NCBI RefSeq assembly: GCF_017884005.1 | Contig: NZ_QFAY01000007.1 | Coordinates: 1-64,000, forward strand | DNA: 64,000 nt | Source: Streptococcus panodentis | Lineage (GTDB): Bacteria > Bacillota > Bacilli > Lactobacillales > Streptococcaceae | Reading direction: 5' to 3' | In this document: piece by piece, positions 50,368-61,914 of the stretch | Layout: every line of letters starts with the position of its first letter | Position numbering within the stretch: position 1 is the first letter of the stretch | Program-made: the position numbers and the translations under genes | The notes under the pieces: generated by a model | Seen by the model: the letters and a program-made list of their open reading frames with translations, nothing else | Database searches by the model: none | What the model was told of the DNA's origin: nothing

Positions 50368-52653
50368 ATGCGTTTTAATCAGTATAGTTATACAAAAGTC
50401 GATACAGAAAAAATGCGGAAAGAAATGGCTCTGCTGGGCTTTGAGCTGAAGCCGTCGCTTTCCCATAAAGAAAATCTGGAAAATTTTCTCCGCACCGTCT
50501 TTTTTACTTATAAAAATACAGACTATCCGCTTCGGGCCTGGGCAGCCGATAAGGAGACGGACCTGCTGGACTTCTTCCGCTCTGACCGAGAACTGACCGC
50601 AGAAGTTTTCTACATGGTCGCCTTTCAGCTGCTGGAGTTTTCACCCTTTGTCGACTTTGAAGATGCCGAGCAGTTCCGGCAGGACACGGCCTTTCCGATT
50701 ACTTACGGCAGTCTGCTGGAAAACCTCTATCAGCTGCTTAGCACCCGCACCGCAAGCGGCAATCTGCTGGTCGATAAACTGGTCAGCCAAGGGCTGATTC
50801 CAGAGGACAACGCTTACCATTACTTCAACGGCAAGAGCCTAGCGACCTTTTCCAGCCACGATGCCATCCGCGAGGTGGTCTATGTCGAATCACGCGTGGA
50901 TACCGACCAGGACGGTCGGCCCGATCTGATCAAAGTCAGCATTATCCGGCCCCGCTATGCCGGAACAATCCCAGCTGTGATGACAGCCTCTCCCTACCAT
51001 CAGGGCACCAATGACCCCGCCAGCGACAAGGCCCTCCATAATATGAATGTCAATCTGTCCAAGAAAAACCCGAGGAAAATTGCCGTCCGCGATCCTGAGC
51101 TCAAAACTATCCAATCCGAGCAGGACTGGGAAGGAGAAGAGGCGGCGGAAGCCGAGGAAAAACTGGGCCATATCGGCACCTACACCCTCAATGACTATCT
51201 GCTGCCGCGCGGCTTTGCCAATCTCTACGTATCCGGTGTCGGCACCAAGGATTCAGAAGGGCTCATGACCAACGGCGATTACCAGCAGATTGAAGCTTAT
51301 AAGAATGTCATTGACTGGCTCAATGGCCGCTGCCGGGCTTTCACCGACCACACACGCCAGAGGACGATTAAAGCCGTCTGGTCCAATGGCAAAGCGGCGA
51401 CGACCGGCATTTCCTACTTGGGCACCATGTCCAACGGGCTGGCCACCACCGGCGTGGAAGGCCTGAAGGTCATCATTGCCGAAGCCGGCATTTCGTCTTG
51501 GTACAACTACTACCGCGAAAACGGGCTGGTGACCAGCCCCGGCGGCTATCCGGGCGAAGACTTTGAGTCCCTGACCGAGCTGACCTACTCCCGCAATCTG
51601 CGGGCCGGAGACTACCTCCGCCACAATGCCGCCTATCAGGAAAGCTTAGAGCAGGAGCGCAGAGACTTGGACCGTGAAAGCGGGGACTACAATCAATTCT
51701 GGCATGATCGCAACTACCTTATCAACGCTGATAAGGTGAAGGCCGAGGTGGTCTTTACCCACGGTTCCCAGGACTGGAATGTCAAGCCCCTCCACGTCTA
51801 TAGGATGTTTCATGCCCTGCCGGCTGGTCTCAAAAAACACCTCTTTTTCCATAACGGCGCCCATGTTTACATGAACAACTGGCAGTCTATCGACTTTCGT
51901 GAATCCATGAACGCCCTCCTGTCTAAAAAACTCCTGGGCTGCGAATCAGACTTCGAGCTGCCGCCGGTCATCTGGCAGGACAATAGCCAAGCCCAAAGCT
52001 GGCAGACGCTGGAAGATTTTGGTGGACAAGAGCAGAAACGCCAGTTCCAGCTGGGCCAAGACTGCCAAGTTATTCAAAACCAGTATCCAGAAGCAGACTA
52101 TCAGCGCTTTGCCAAGAGTTACCAAACCTTTAAAACTGAGCTTTTTGAGGGAAAGGTCAACCAAATCACACTGGACTGGACCTTAGAAGACGATCTCCTC
52201 CTCAATGGAGCCAGCCAGCTGACGCTCCGTCTCAAATCCAGCAGCGACAAGGGCTTGATTTCAGCTCAGCTTCTGGATGTCGGAGCTGCCAAGCGGCTGA
52301 CGCCTCTTCCGACTGTCCTTGCTCCCAGAGTGATGGACAACGGCCGCTACTACATGCTGGACAATCTGGCTGAACTGCCCTTTACCGAAACACCCCACCG
52401 GGTCATCACCAAAGGCTTTCTCAACCTGCAAAATCGGACAGACCTGCTGACGGTTGAAGAGGTCACTCCTGACCAATGGCTGGAATGCGCCTTTGACCTG
52501 CAGCCGACCATCTACCGGCTGAAAAAGGGAGACCAGCTCCGTCTGGTTCTCTATACCACTGACTTTGAGCATACCGTCCGCGACAAAACGGACTACCAGC
52601 TGACCGTTGACTTAGAAAAGTCCAGACTGGAATTGCCCCAGCAAATATGGTAG
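50368..52653 (+). CDS. pepX: Xaa-Pro dipeptidyl-peptidase
   Basis: A 761-residue S15 serine peptidase releasing X-Pro dipeptides from proline-rich peptides. An N-terminal helical domain (1-~150) leads to the alpha/beta-hydrolase domain, with [20 protein letters not shown] and the nucleophile S349 in [12 protein letters not shown]; a C-terminal jelly-roll domain begins near 560. H in [15 protein letters not shown] is the probable catalytic histidine. Length is that of the lactococcal enzyme. No signal peptide. It supports growth on salivary proline-rich peptides. Confidence 0.95.
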   Translation: MRFNQYSYTKVDTEKMRKEMALLGFELKPSLSHKENLENFLRTVFFTYKNTDYPLRAWAADKETDLLDFFRSDRELTAEVFYMVAFQLLEFSPFVDFEDAEQFRQDTAFPITYGSLLENLYQLLSTRTASGNLLVDKLVSQGLIPEDNAYHYFNGKSLATFSSHDAIREVVYVESRVDTDQDGRPDLIKVSIIRPRYAGTIPAVMTASPYHQGTNDPASDKALHNMNVNLSKKNPRKIAVRDPELKTIQSEQDWEGEEAAEAEEKLGHIGTYTLNDYLLPRGFANLYVSGVGTKDSEGLMTNGDYQQIEAYKNVIDWLNGRCRAFTDHTRQRTIKAVWSNGKAATTGISYLGTMSNGLATTGVEGLKVIIAEAGISSWYNYYRENGLVTSPGGYPGEDFESLTELTYSRNLRAGDYLRHNAAYQESLEQERRDLDRESGDYNQFWHDRNYLINADKVKAEVVFTHGSQDWNVKPLHVYRMFHALPAGLKKHLFFHNGAHVYMNNWQSIDFRESMNALLSKKLLGCESDFELPPVIWQDNSQAQSWQTLEDFGGQEQKRQFQLGQDCQVIQNQYPEADYQRFAKSYQTFKTELFEGKVNQITLDWTLEDDLLLNGASQLTLRLKSSSDKGLISAQLLDVGAAKRLTPLPTVLAPRVMDNGRYYMLDNLAELPFTETPHRVITKGFLNLQNRTDLLTVEEVTPDQWLECAFDLQPTIYRLKKGDQLRLVLYTTDFEHTVRDKTDYQLTVDLEKSRLELPQQIW

Positions 52654-52691
52654 AATAGGTTGTTCAAGCAAACAATAAGGAGATTTTTACG

Positions 52692-52991
52692 ATGATGAAC
52701 ATGCAAAGCATGATGAAGCAGGCTCAAAAGCTTCAAAAGCAAATGGAAAAAGGTCAGGCAGAGCTGGCTGCAACTGAATTCACCGGCAAGTCTGCCCAAG
52801 ATTTAGTCCTTGCCAAGCTGACTGGTGATAAGAAGGTGGTCAGTATTGATTTCAACCCAGCTGTCGTCGATCCTGAAGATCTGGAAACTCTATCAGAGAT
52901 GACGGCTCAGGCTCTGAACCACGCACTGGCTCAGATTGATGAAGCGACTCAGAAAAAAATGGGCGCTTTCGCCGGCAAACTCCCTTTTTAA
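52692..52991 (+). CDS. YbaB/EbfC family nucleoid-associated protein
   Basis: A 99-residue DNA-binding protein with the family pattern: [18 protein letters not shown] helix, [19 protein letters not shown], then a C-terminal helix ending [18 protein letters not shown] precedes the ATG. 38 bp after pepX, so probably also read from it. Unlike in many bacteria, it is not beside dnaX or recR here. Confidence 0.9.
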   Translation: MMNMQSMMKQAQKLQKQMEKGQAELAATEFTGKSAQDLVLAKLTGDKKVVSIDFNPAVVDPEDLETLSEMTAQALNHALAQIDEATQKKMGAFAGKLPF

Positions 52992-52999
52992 TCCAATTC

Positions 53000-53030
53000 A
53001 AAAGAGACTGGGATTTCTCAGTCTCTTTTA
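53000..53030 (+). terminator. Terminator after ybaB
   Basis: AAAAGAGACTG-GGATTT-CTCAGTCTCTTTT. Confidence 0.8.
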
Positions 53031-53039
53031 TAGTCTTTT

Positions 53040-53280
53040 CCTTTGCTTTTAGCAGTGGCGGTGGGACAGTTTCAGCCTATCGCTTAACGTACAGGACGAT
53101 AGGGCAGCGAGCTGTTCAAAATCCACAACTTTTCTACCTCATTATCTCGTTTCTAGGTTCGGGCTGAACGAAAGCTGGGAACTGCGTTCCCTTTATCTCC
53201 AGCCTCCAACAGTCCTTATGGACTGTTGGAGCAAGGCGAGTTGACAAAGTCATAAAAGATAAGCTAAATGGCGATATCTT
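53040..53280. repeat. Modular composite repeat, inverted copy
   Basis: Read on the minus strand it is module D (GATATCGCCATTTAGCTTATC), a CTCCAACAGTCCATAAGGACTGT-type hairpin region, then module B (CTCGCTGCCCTATCGTCCTG...GCGATAGGCTG). Same order as the copy at 39262-39530. It begins at the GDPD stop codon. Confidence 0.6.
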
Positions 53281-55033
53281 ATGAAAAATTCAGCAGATCC
53301 GCCGCTTTATTCATGAGCAGAACGGTGTACTTGGGGTTGTTCTGCAGCTCTTTGATGGAGGTCTGGACCAGCTCCAGATTATCCGTAATCATACCGTCCA
53401 CTCCCAGACGGAAGGATTTGGCAATACTGTCCTCATCATTGATTGTCCAGTCGTAGAGCAGCTTATCTGTCGTCCACAGCTTATTGACAAAATTTTCATC
53501 CAGCGTAGAGTATTCCATGGTATAGCCGGAAGCCTTGGTTCTGGGGAAAATGGTGTTGTAAGGCAGGATAAAGAAGGTCGGTATCGCCGCATCATAGGTA
53601 ACCGTCTTATCAATTACCCGGTAATCCAGCGACTGAATCTGGTGGCCGTAAATCTTGATATTGGCTGCATAAAGCTTCAAGAAACGATCCATCATATCCG
53701 CCGAATCAAGCTTACTGGTCTTGATCTCAATCAGAAGCCGCTGCCCCAGCTGATTGGCCCGCTTCAGATAAGCATCAAAGCTGGAAATCTTGGCTGTATG
53801 GCCGTTTTCGGAAATATCCAGAGACGTCAGCTCCTCCAAGGTCAGCTCCTGAGGCCGAGCATTGACTCCGGCCAAGGCCTGCAGATTAGCATCGTGCATC
53901 ATGACAAACTGACCGTCCGCTGTTTCCTGAACATCCATTTCAATATAATCCGGCTTGAGCAGGGCCGTTTTTTCCAGCGATTCTACCGTATTTTGGACTC
54001 CATTGGCCTGCGAAACCCCACGGTGGGAAATGGTGACAGGAATGGTTTCCAGCGGAAAATTAATATAGAAAAAACCTTCCACAGCAAAAATGGCACCGGT
54101 CGTCAGCAGGACAAACCAACGCATGAGAGGCAGGCCTTTTCGGTGCCTGTATTCAGATAGGCTGCTGTCGGTCAGAAAGGCTGCAAATTTGATCAAAAAG
54201 TAAGCCAGCATGATATAATAAGCCAGTTTAATCAGGACATAGTTGACCAGAGCGCTGGCAAAAGCAATGCTATTGGACTGACTATCCATATACTGCTGCA
54301 GCAGCAGAATGGGCAGGCTGATGAGAGTGAAGAGAAGGAAACTCTTGATCAGCAGCCAAGCAAGTTTCCAGGTATAGTACATCACGCGCTTCTTCGTTTT
54401 CCCCAAACTATAGCGCAAGGCGTCACGCAGGCCAGCATGCTCAAAAAAGAGCTTGGGCAGGGCAAACATGAGGCGGACCGCTGCCACAAAGAGCAGAAAA
54501 ATCAGCCCGTAAATCAGCCACTTCATCCAGACCTCTGTCTTGAGATAGGTCACGATAAATTCTGGGATTAAAAGTTTGTTCAGATAATAAATCTTCAAAA
54601 TCTGACGCAGGAAAGGGAAGAGAAAGCCCGTATAGAGTGCGATAAAGACCACCTTTCCGGGCCGGGCATAGCGGATCAAGGACCAGCTGTCCCGCAGCGT
54701 TTTTCCCAGAAACTGAAAGACACTGCGCTCCTGCTTATCCAAGAGATTGCGAAGCCCCAGAAAAATCAGCCCAATCTGAAAGTAGGCAGTAAACAGATTG
54801 GCGGCAAACAGGCTGACGAAGCCCAGCGTGACCAGCCAGTTAGAGGTCAGGACTCTGACGGCATTATTGTAAGAGAAAAAGAGATAGCCAGTCTGTCGGA
54901 GCAGCCCTTCAGCTGCAAACGAATTAACGGGCACCCAGACAGACTCCATGAACATGAAAACCATGAAAAAGAGCACCAATATTTTGTCAAGGTTGCGGTA
55001 CAACCTCAGAATTCCCAGTCTTTGTGATGTCAT
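53279..55033 (-). CDS. Membrane-bound glycerophosphodiester phosphodiesterase
   Basis: A 584-residue two-part protein. Residues 1-~335 hold a multi-span membrane domain of the GDPD-associated type (about eight segments); residues ~345-584 are the GDPD TIM-barrel: TISHRGVSQANGVQNTVESL, IEMDVQETADGQFVMMHD, LLIEIKTSK and GVDGMITDNLELVQ. It should cleave glycerophosphodiesters, possibly lipoteichoic-acid-derived, outside the membrane. Its start overlaps the ydcF-like stop by 4 bp (ATGA), so the two are coupled. Confidence 0.88.
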   Translation of the reverse strand: MTSQRLGILRLYRNLDKILVLFFMVFMFMESVWVPVNSFAAEGLLRQTGYLFFSYNNAVRVLTSNWLVTLGFVSLFAANLFTAYFQIGLIFLGLRNLLDKQERSVFQFLGKTLRDSWSLIRYARPGKVVFIALYTGFLFPFLRQILKIYYLNKLLIPEFIVTYLKTEVWMKWLIYGLIFLLFVAAVRLMFALPKLFFEHAGLRDALRYSLGKTKKRVMYYTWKLAWLLIKSFLLFTLISLPILLLQQYMDSQSNSIAFASALVNYVLIKLAYYIMLAYFLIKFAAFLTDSSLSEYRHRKGLPLMRWFVLLTTGAIFAVEGFFYINFPLETIPVTISHRGVSQANGVQNTVESLEKTALLKPDYIEMDVQETADGQFVMMHDANLQALAGVNARPQELTLEELTSLDISENGHTAKISSFDAYLKRANQLGQRLLIEIKTSKLDSADMMDRFLKLYAANIKIYGHQIQSLDYRVIDKTVTYDAAIPTFFILPYNTIFPRTKASGYTMEYSTLDENFVNKLWTTDKLLYDWTINDEDSIAKSFRLGVDGMITDNLELVQTSIKELQNNPKYTVLLMNKAADLLNFS

Positions 55034-55842
55034 TGTATTCCTTTATTTTCTTTGGAAGCATAGAGAGGATCGGCCTTTCTGATCAGCCCGCCGTATGTCT
55101 CTGTGAGCTCAGCAAATGCCTGCTCTACGGCCGCCGGTATAGTCACATGGACCAGATAATTCTTGCCGCGGGGACCGTAGCCATTCTTGTCATCCCGCAG
55201 ACGGGGAATTTCTCCCATGAGCAGGCTGATATAACGCTCCAATTCCCACATGCCGCGAATCTCCTGAGCAAAGACCAGCTGCTGCCCCTCTGTCACCGTC
55301 TGGGCCCTATAGGCAGCATAGTTGATGATGACGGTATCCGCCCTTGCATGCTTTCGCAGCGTTGCTTCCATGCGGGCCTGCATCGTCGCATCCTGACAGA
55401 GAATGATGGACCGGCAGTCAATGCTTTTCTTTTCCAACAGTTCCAGAAGATAGGTGATATTATTGCCGCAGTTGGTGGACTGGCATTCCAGATAATCCGC
55501 TGCTGCATGGTGCTTTTCCTTGAGATAGGCTGCAAAAATCTCGGCTTCAGACAGACCTCTGACGACAAGCCGGGGAAGCTCCGCTGCTGCTTTCTGCCGC
55601 AGCCCGTCGGTCGTATGTCCTGCTCCGCCGACGATGATATAAGTCCTGGCCACTTCAGCCCTGATAGCAGCTGCCAGCACATCTCCGCCGGCCAGGACAC
55701 TGCCGCCGAAAAGCACAAAGACATCCGCCTGAGCAAAGCCATATGTGTCCTGCAGGGCCGACTGACTGAGCTCCGGCAGATCCCTGCGGCCGCAGAATTG
55801 GCCCAGAAGATTAATATTCGCCGCAATCCGTTCTTTCTTCAT
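55030..55842 (-). CDS. YdcF/ElyC/SanA family protein (DUF218)
   Basis: A 270-residue cytoplasmic protein of the YdcF family: VFVLFGGSVLAGGDVLAAA, YIIVGGAGHTTDGLRQKA, STNCGNNITYLLELL and IILCQDATMQARMEATLRK form the Rossmann-like DUF218 domain. YdcF of E. coli binds SAM; the reaction is unknown. No signal peptide or membrane helix, unlike SanA/ElyC. Translationally coupled to the GDPD gene. Confidence 0.82.
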   Translation of the reverse strand: MKKERIAANINLLGQFCGRRDLPELSQSALQDTYGFAQADVFVLFGGSVLAGGDVLAAAIRAEVARTYIIVGGAGHTTDGLRQKAAAELPRLVVRGLSEAEIFAAYLKEKHHAAADYLECQSTNCGNNITYLLELLEKKSIDCRSIILCQDATMQARMEATLRKHARADTVIINYAAYRAQTVTEGQQLVFAQEIRGMWELERYISLLMGEIPRLRDDKNGYGPRGKNYLVHVTIPAAVEQAFAELTETYGGLIRKADPLYASKENKGIQ

Positions 55843-55858
55843 TTCTTTACCTACAAAT

Positions 55859-55889
55859 AAATCTCAGCTGCCTTATCAACTGAGATTTT
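55859..55889 (-). terminator. Hairpin after rocS
   Basis: AAATCTCAG...CTGAGATTT, 9-bp stem, followed on the minus strand only by ATTTG; weak terminator, with the rocS stop inside or next to its 5' arm. Confidence 0.5.
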
Positions 55890-55891
55890 CT

Positions 55892-56386
55892 TTATTTACC
55901 AAATAAACGTGCCCAAAAGCCTTTGCTTTCCTGCTCCTGCACCTTTTCTTTGGCTTCGTCCAATTCCAACAGCAGGGTTTCACGCTCATTCATGGCCTTG
56001 GCTGTCAGCTGCTGCTGCTGGTCCAGCTGCTTGTCCTTCTCCGCAATCTGCACATCCTTGATGCGCAGCTGCTCATCTTTCTTAGCCAGCTGACTGTCCT
56101 TGGACTTCAGCTGCTCATAGAGACGGACAATTTCTGCATTTTTCTCGTCCACCAAGATTTCCATCAGCTCCCGCTGCTTGACATCTTCGCTGACCGGCTC
56201 ATCTTCAAAAATGGTTTTTTTATAAATCTCTTCCAGCTTAATCAAACCGCTGCGGGTCACAACCGTTACGCCTTTTTCATTTTTCTGCGTATCTTCTTCC
56301 GGCAGGGCCTTGACACGGTTGTTAATCGCCTGACGGCTGACACCGAGAATCTCGGCCAGCTCACTGACTGTCTTTTCTATTGCCAT
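55892..56386 (-). CDS. rocS: RocS-like regulator of chromosome segregation (DUF536)
   Basis: A 164-residue protein: N-terminal helix-turn-helix (KTVSELAEILGVSRQAINNR), a basic linker, a long coiled coil (about 70-150, with repeated KDxQLAxKDxQ heptads) and a C-terminal amphipathic tail KGFWARLFGK. Pneumococcal RocS has this same layout and size: it binds DNA and, through the C-terminal helix, the membrane, and it couples chromosome segregation to division. Monocistronic. The name is given on architecture and length. Confidence 0.85.
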   Translation of the reverse strand: MAIEKTVSELAEILGVSRQAINNRVKALPEEDTQKNEKGVTVVTRSGLIKLEEIYKKTIFEDEPVSEDVKQRELMEILVDEKNAEIVRLYEQLKSKDSQLAKKDEQLRIKDVQIAEKDKQLDQQQQLTAKAMNERETLLLELDEAKEKVQEQESKGFWARLFGK

Positions 56387-58012
<1,626 letters not shown>

Positions 58013-58027
58013 AAAAGAGAGGGCAAA

Positions 58028-58552
58028 ATGGAATATATTATCTTACTGCGCGGGGTCACCCCAAGCGGAAAAAACGCCATCCCGAAAATGGCTTATCTAG
58101 TTGAAATTTTAACAGAAGCTGGCTTTGAAAAAGTCAGAACCTATATCCAAAGCGGCAATATTTTACTTGACAGCCCACTTCCAGTAGAAGAGATCCGACA
58201 TCTTGTCCATCGCCTCATCAAAGACCAAATTGGAGCTGATTTGAAAATGGTTATCAAAACCAAGAGGGACCTTGAAAAAATGGCTGACGAAAATCCTTTC
58301 ATAGAAAAACATTACCTTTATGACCGTGTGCACGTTATTTTATATCAAAATTCCATTCAAAACCTGCCTTTGGAAAAACTCCTGCCGGATTATGGAGGAG
58401 AAGAGATTTGCATCGGCCATCACTGCCTCTACCTCTATCTTCCCCGAACTGCAAAACGCAAAAAGCTGAACACCAACTATCTTGAGAAACTCTTTGGCGT
58501 GGATTTGACCATGCGAAAATTAAAGGTCATCGAGAAGCTCTTGTCTAAGTAA
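58028..58552 (+). CDS. DUF1697 domain protein
   Basis: A 174-residue cytoplasmic protein with the DUF1697 start YIILLRGVTPSGKNAIPKMA and TYIQSGNILLDSPL, then VHVILYQNSI and the basic C-terminus AKRKKLNTNYLEKLFGVDLTMR. No known activity. It follows the flavoprotein by 15 bp and precedes the Nudix gene by 20 bp, so it is mid-operon. Confidence 0.85.
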   Translation: MEYIILLRGVTPSGKNAIPKMAYLVEILTEAGFEKVRTYIQSGNILLDSPLPVEEIRHLVHRLIKDQIGADLKMVIKTKRDLEKMADENPFIEKHYLYDRVHVILYQNSIQNLPLEKLLPDYGGEEICIGHHCLYLYLPRTAKRKKLNTNYLEKLFGVDLTMRKLKVIEKLLSK

Positions 58553-58572
58553 TATCACGATTAAGGAGAAAA

Positions 58573-59027
58573 ATGAAACGACTGGAAAAGGCAGAATTTG
58601 TCAACATGTGCATGATCTATGACGGAGAAAAAGTTCTCGTCCAAGATCGAGTGAAACCGGACTGGCCCGGCATTACCTTCCCTGGCGGCACGTGGAGCGC
58701 GGCGAGTCTTTTACAGATGCGGTTATCAGAGAAGTCAAAGAAGAAACGGGACTGACCATCTTCAAACCTCAGCTGTGCGGGATCAAAGACTGGTATGATG
58801 ACAAGGGGGTTCGCTATGTCGTCCTGCTCTATAAAACAACGCACTATTCTGGCATCCTGCGGTCATCAGACGAAGGAAAGGTCTGGTGGGAAAGGTTTGA
58901 AAATCTTTCCAATTTAAAACTAGCTACCAATGATATGTCTGATATGCTGCGTGTCTTTTTGGAAGAAGATTTAAGTGAATTCTTCTACTACAAAGACGGC
59001 GACGACTGGAAGTATGATTTGAAATAA
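58573..59027 (+). pseudogene. Nudix hydrolase with a -1 frameshift inside the Nudix box
   Basis: The first part (MKRLEKAEFVNMCMIYDG...GITFPGG) and the second part (VERGESFTDAVIREVKEETG...) join into a normal ~152-residue MutT/8-oxo-dGTPase-like protein if one C is restored near 58689-58690, making FPGGHVERGESF. The complete Nudix box GX5EX7REUXEEXGU is then present. As read, the first frame ends at 58755 within unrelated residues. It is either a true loss-of-function mutation or a one-base sequence error. The second part has a GTG at 58692 that could not by itself make a functional enzyme. Confidence 0.8.
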
Positions 59028-59030
59028 TAC

Positions 59031-59062
59031 AAAACCGGCGAGCAAATCTCCGCCGGTTTTGT
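59031..59062. terminator. Bidirectional terminator
   Basis: AAAACCGGCG-...-CGCCGGTTTT between the convergent Nudix and MerR genes. Confidence 0.85.
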
Positions 59063-59802
59063 TATTCTCCTTGCTTCTGCACATAAACCGCAATCACATC
59101 TGCTGTATACCGGGCTGTTCCGGCACCGAATTGGTCAATGTTCTCTTTAAACTCAGGATTGGCCGCATAGCCACGGCCGATTTGCGCAAAAATCTCCAGC
59201 GAGCAGTCAAAGCTATAGCGGCGAATCGTCTGCAGGAGCTGGGCTGCCTGCTCCTGATTGGTCTCGGCAGCTGCCGGCAGGCCTTGCTGCAGATTATTTG
59301 CCAGATTCCGAAAAATCCGATTAAAAGCTGCTGTCACCTGCTCCTCTTGGCCTGCTTGTCTGCCGATAGCTTCATCCACAACAGCCTGCCCATATTTTTC
59401 CACAGCTTGGTCATGATAGCTTCGATGAGCTTCATAAGTAAAGCCAGCAAATTTTTCTTCTGTTGTTATCTTTCTTTCCCCTTTTTGAGCTTGAATCGTT
59501 TTTCGCAAAGTGGAAATCAAGATATCCAACCGTTCCTTTTCCTGCTCCAAAGACTGCAGCTGTCTCAGCAGGTGCGGCAATAAGTCCTGCCCTTCTTGAG
59601 CAAGCAGCTCTGCTATTTCCTTTAAAGGAAATCCAAGATATTTATAAAATAAAATAATCTGCAGGCGCTCTAAATCGGCTTCGCTGTATAGGCGATAGCC
59701 ATTTTCTGACTTGAGCGGGCTCAGAAGCCCAAGCTTATCATAGTGGTGCAGGGTCTTGACAGAGACACCTGACAGCTGGGCTGCTTCTTTGATATAGTAC
59801 AT
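59062..59802 (-). CDS. MerR family regulator with TipAS-like effector domain
   Basis: A 246-residue activator. Residues 1-~70 are the MerR winged helix (YYIKEAAQLSGVSVKTLHHY, DKLGLLSPLKSENGYRLYSE), 75-115 the dimer coiled coil (QLQSLEQEKERLDILISTL), and ~125-246 a helical TipAS-type domain (YEAHRSYHDQAVEKYG...). TipAL proteins bind cyclic thiopeptides or other drugs. Its promoter has the 19-bp spacer and dyad typical of MerR targets and so is probably autoregulated. A matching promoter drives the DUF2268 protease at 16908. Confidence 0.88.
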   Translation of the reverse strand: MYYIKEAAQLSGVSVKTLHHYDKLGLLSPLKSENGYRLYSEADLERLQIILFYKYLGFPLKEIAELLAQEGQDLLPHLLRQLQSLEQEKERLDILISTLRKTIQAQKGERKITTEEKFAGFTYEAHRSYHDQAVEKYGQAVVDEAIGRQAGQEEQVTAAFNRIFRNLANNLQQGLPAAAETNQEQAAQLLQTIRRYSFDCSLEIFAQIGRGYAANPEFKENIDQFGAGTARYTADVIAVYVQKQGE

Positions 59803-59821
59803 TCGACCTCCTTGTCCATCT

Positions 59822-59852
59822 AGTATAGACCCTGACCTAAGGGGAGGGTCAA
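59822..59852 (-). promoter_or_regulatory. MerR-type autoregulated promoter
   Basis: Minus strand TTGACC, 19-bp spacer CTCCCCTTAGGTCAGGGTC, TATACT. The dyad GACCCT...AGGGTC spans the spacer. Confidence 0.82.
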
Positions 59853-59904
59853 GTTTTTGGGAATATTGTCAAAGCCGCCTTAGGGCTGCTAAAGCGGCTG
59901 AGAC

Positions 59905-60651
59905 TTATTTGCGGGATGCCATAGCAATAAAGCCCAGCTTCTCCTGATTTTTCTTAAACATCTTAAACATCTTGACAAACTGCGGGCGATTCTCTTTCTT
60001 GAGGGCATTGCGGATGATTTTCAGAGTTCCGCCCAGCCCCTCGTCATAAATCATGCCGCGCGGGCTCATAAGGGTCATGTTGCCGACGAAGGTTTCCACC
60101 TGATCAAACTTGTGCGAACGGGCCAGCTGGATCCAGGAACCTTCCGTCAGCGGACCGACATTGACATTGATGGCCCGGGACAGCTCCTCCCGCACCGCCT
60201 CATCCTTTTGCTTGAGCATGACATCATGGGTCAGAAGGACACCGCCAGGCTTGAGCACCCGATAGTATTCATCCAGGCACTTATTCTTTCCCTTTTCACT
60301 CTGCATGGTCAGCATCGCTTCATTGATGACAATGTCAAAGCTGCTGTCCTCATAGGGCAGCTTCATGGCATTGGCCTGCTCAAAGGTCACCAGCTCGCCG
60401 ACTCCGGCCTTGTCCCCATTGACCCGCGCCTGATTGAGAGCCGCCTTGTCCAGATCAACCGCCGTAATCCGGCAGCCGTACTTTTTAGCCAGTTCAATCG
60501 TGGTGGTCCCCATATTGCAGGCAACTTCCAGCACTTTCTTATCACTGGAAAACTGTCCCTGCTCAATCAGCCAGTCTGTTGCTTTCCTGCCTCCGGGACG
60601 GAGCCGTTTTTTTCCCAATTTTGCGAGAAATGTATGTCCTGCTTCTGCCAT
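59905..60651 (-). CDS. Class I SAM-dependent methyltransferase
   Basis: A 248-residue cytosolic methyltransferase: motif I VLEVACNMGTTTIELA, acidic VDLDKAALNQA, FDIVINEAMLTMQ and YYRVLKPGGVLLTHD. Substrate unknown. An N-terminal GHTFLAKLGKKRLRPGGRKAT extension precedes the fold. AGGTGAAAAA precedes the ATG. Extended -10 TGGTATAAT on the minus strand at 60681-60686. Monocistronic. Confidence 0.85.
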   Translation of the reverse strand: MAEAGHTFLAKLGKKRLRPGGRKATDWLIEQGQFSSDKKVLEVACNMGTTTIELAKKYGCRITAVDLDKAALNQARVNGDKAGVGELVTFEQANAMKLPYEDSSFDIVINEAMLTMQSEKGKNKCLDEYYRVLKPGGVLLTHDVMLKQKDEAVREELSRAINVNVGPLTEGSWIQLARSHKFDQVETFVGNMTLMSPRGMIYDEGLGGTLKIIRNALKKENRPQFVKMFKMFKKNQEKLGFIAMASRK

Positions 60652-60825
60652 TTTTTCACCTCCGAGATGTAGATAATTCTATTATACCACAAATTCTTAT
60701 ATTTTCAGATAATTCTTAGAAAACAACAAACAGGCAGTGGGACAGGAAGCGGGAAAGAACTCCAAACAAATAACAAGGGTTTGTCTTCCCGATTTTTATA
60801 CGATATTTTCAAACGATACACCCCC

Positions 60826-60880
60826 TCTGCGGGTGAGGACGGAGCCATCATGGAAGTCTGTCCCGGCCTCGTCAGCAGAT
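60826..60880 (-). repeat. GAGGCTGAGACA-type repeat, inverted copy
   Basis: On the minus strand CGAGGCCGGGACAGACTTCC, ATGATGGCTCCG and CCTCACCCGCAGAGGG match 38868-38918. No gene is seen in 60690-60881. Confidence 0.6.
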
Positions 60881-60881
60881 G

Positions 60882-61220
60882 TCACAGTCCCAAAAGCTGG
60901 GCAGCCAGCCGCAGCAAGGCCACAAGTACCACGCCAAACAGGACCGTTCCAATCAGATTTTTATATCTAAATGCCACATAGGCTGTAGGAAAGACTGCCA
61001 GCAAATCCAGCCATTTGAAAACAGGAAAATGACCGGTCTGCGTCTGGGTTACGCTGGAGAGGATGAGAGCAAAGATAATGGAAACCGGCAGATATTTGAG
61101 AAAGCGCTCGGCCAAGGGGGGCAGACCCTTGTACTTGACCAAGATAAAGGGCAGAACCCGCGGAATCCAAGTCACCAGGGCTGAGCAAAGAATAGCCAGC
61201 AAAATATAGTTACTTATCAT
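60882..61220 (-). CDS. azlD: AzlD family branched-chain amino acid transport subunit
   Basis: A 112-residue four-span membrane protein (SNYILLAILCSALVTWIPRVLPFILVKY at the N-terminus). It works with AzlC as an exporter for branched-chain amino acids or analogues. Overlaps azlC by 11 bp. Confidence 0.85.
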   Translation of the reverse strand: MISNYILLAILCSALVTWIPRVLPFILVKYKGLPPLAERFLKYLPVSIIFALILSSVTQTQTGHFPVFKWLDLLAVFPTAYVAFRYKNLIGTVLFGVVLVALLRLAAQLLGL

Positions 61221-61905
61221 CTAACAGCACCCCCACCGTACAGCCCAGCAAGGTCGCAAAGAGGACCGCCAGCGAATGTTGAACCAGCATGGCGAGAAGC
61301 AGATAGGCCAGACCCACTACGCTCAAGACCAAAAACAGCTTGTTCATCCTGACCCGGCGCAGCATCAGTGCAAACTGGGAAGAAAAAATCCCGATAAACA
61401 TGGCTACCAGAGCAAAGTCCAGACCAAAGCTTTCCGGATTGGGCAGGAGGCCGCCTAAGGCCGTCCCTGCAACAGTCCCTAAAAACCAGGCCGCATAGCT
61501 GAGCAGATTATTACCCTGCATCCAAGAAGCGCTAATCAGCTCCGTATGCAGCTGCTCCCCCATCAGCACCCCATAAGTCTCATCAGTCAGCAGGCTGCCA
61601 ATGGCTATATTCTCTCCCAGACTGGACTTGCGAAAAAAAGTCGATGCATGCAGGCAGAGCAGCAAATGGCGGATATTAATCAGAAAGACCGTCAGAGCAA
61701 TGGCCAAAACCGGCGCCTGCAGAGCAATCATCCCAATCATAGCAAACTGAGCACTGCCTGCATAAACCAAGAGGCTCATCAGCGCCATTTCAAAAAGATT
61801 CATGTAGGGTGCCGCCATAATGCCGCAGGCCAGGCCGATACTGATATAGCCCAGAGCCGTCGGCACAGCAGCCTGAGCCCCCTGCTTAAATGTTTGTCCG
61901 CGCAT
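61210..61905 (-). CDS. azlC: AzlC family branched-chain amino acid permease
   Basis: A 231-residue protein with about eight membrane segments. It starts RGQTFKQGAQAAVPTALGYISIG and contains the typical YAGSAQFAMIGMIALQAPVL and NIRHLLLCLHASTFFR. AAAGGGGA precedes the ATG. 9 bp after tsaD, so it is read with it. Confidence 0.88.
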   Translation of the reverse strand: MRGQTFKQGAQAAVPTALGYISIGLACGIMAAPYMNLFEMALMSLLVYAGSAQFAMIGMIALQAPVLAIALTVFLINIRHLLLCLHASTFFRKSSLGENIAIGSLLTDETYGVLMGEQLHTELISASWMQGNNLLSYAAWFLGTVAGTALGGLLPNPESFGLDFALVAMFIGIFSSQFALMLRRVRMNKLFLVLSVVGLAYLLLAMLVQHSLAVLFATLLGCTVGVLLDDK

Positions 61906-61914
61906 AATTCCCCT

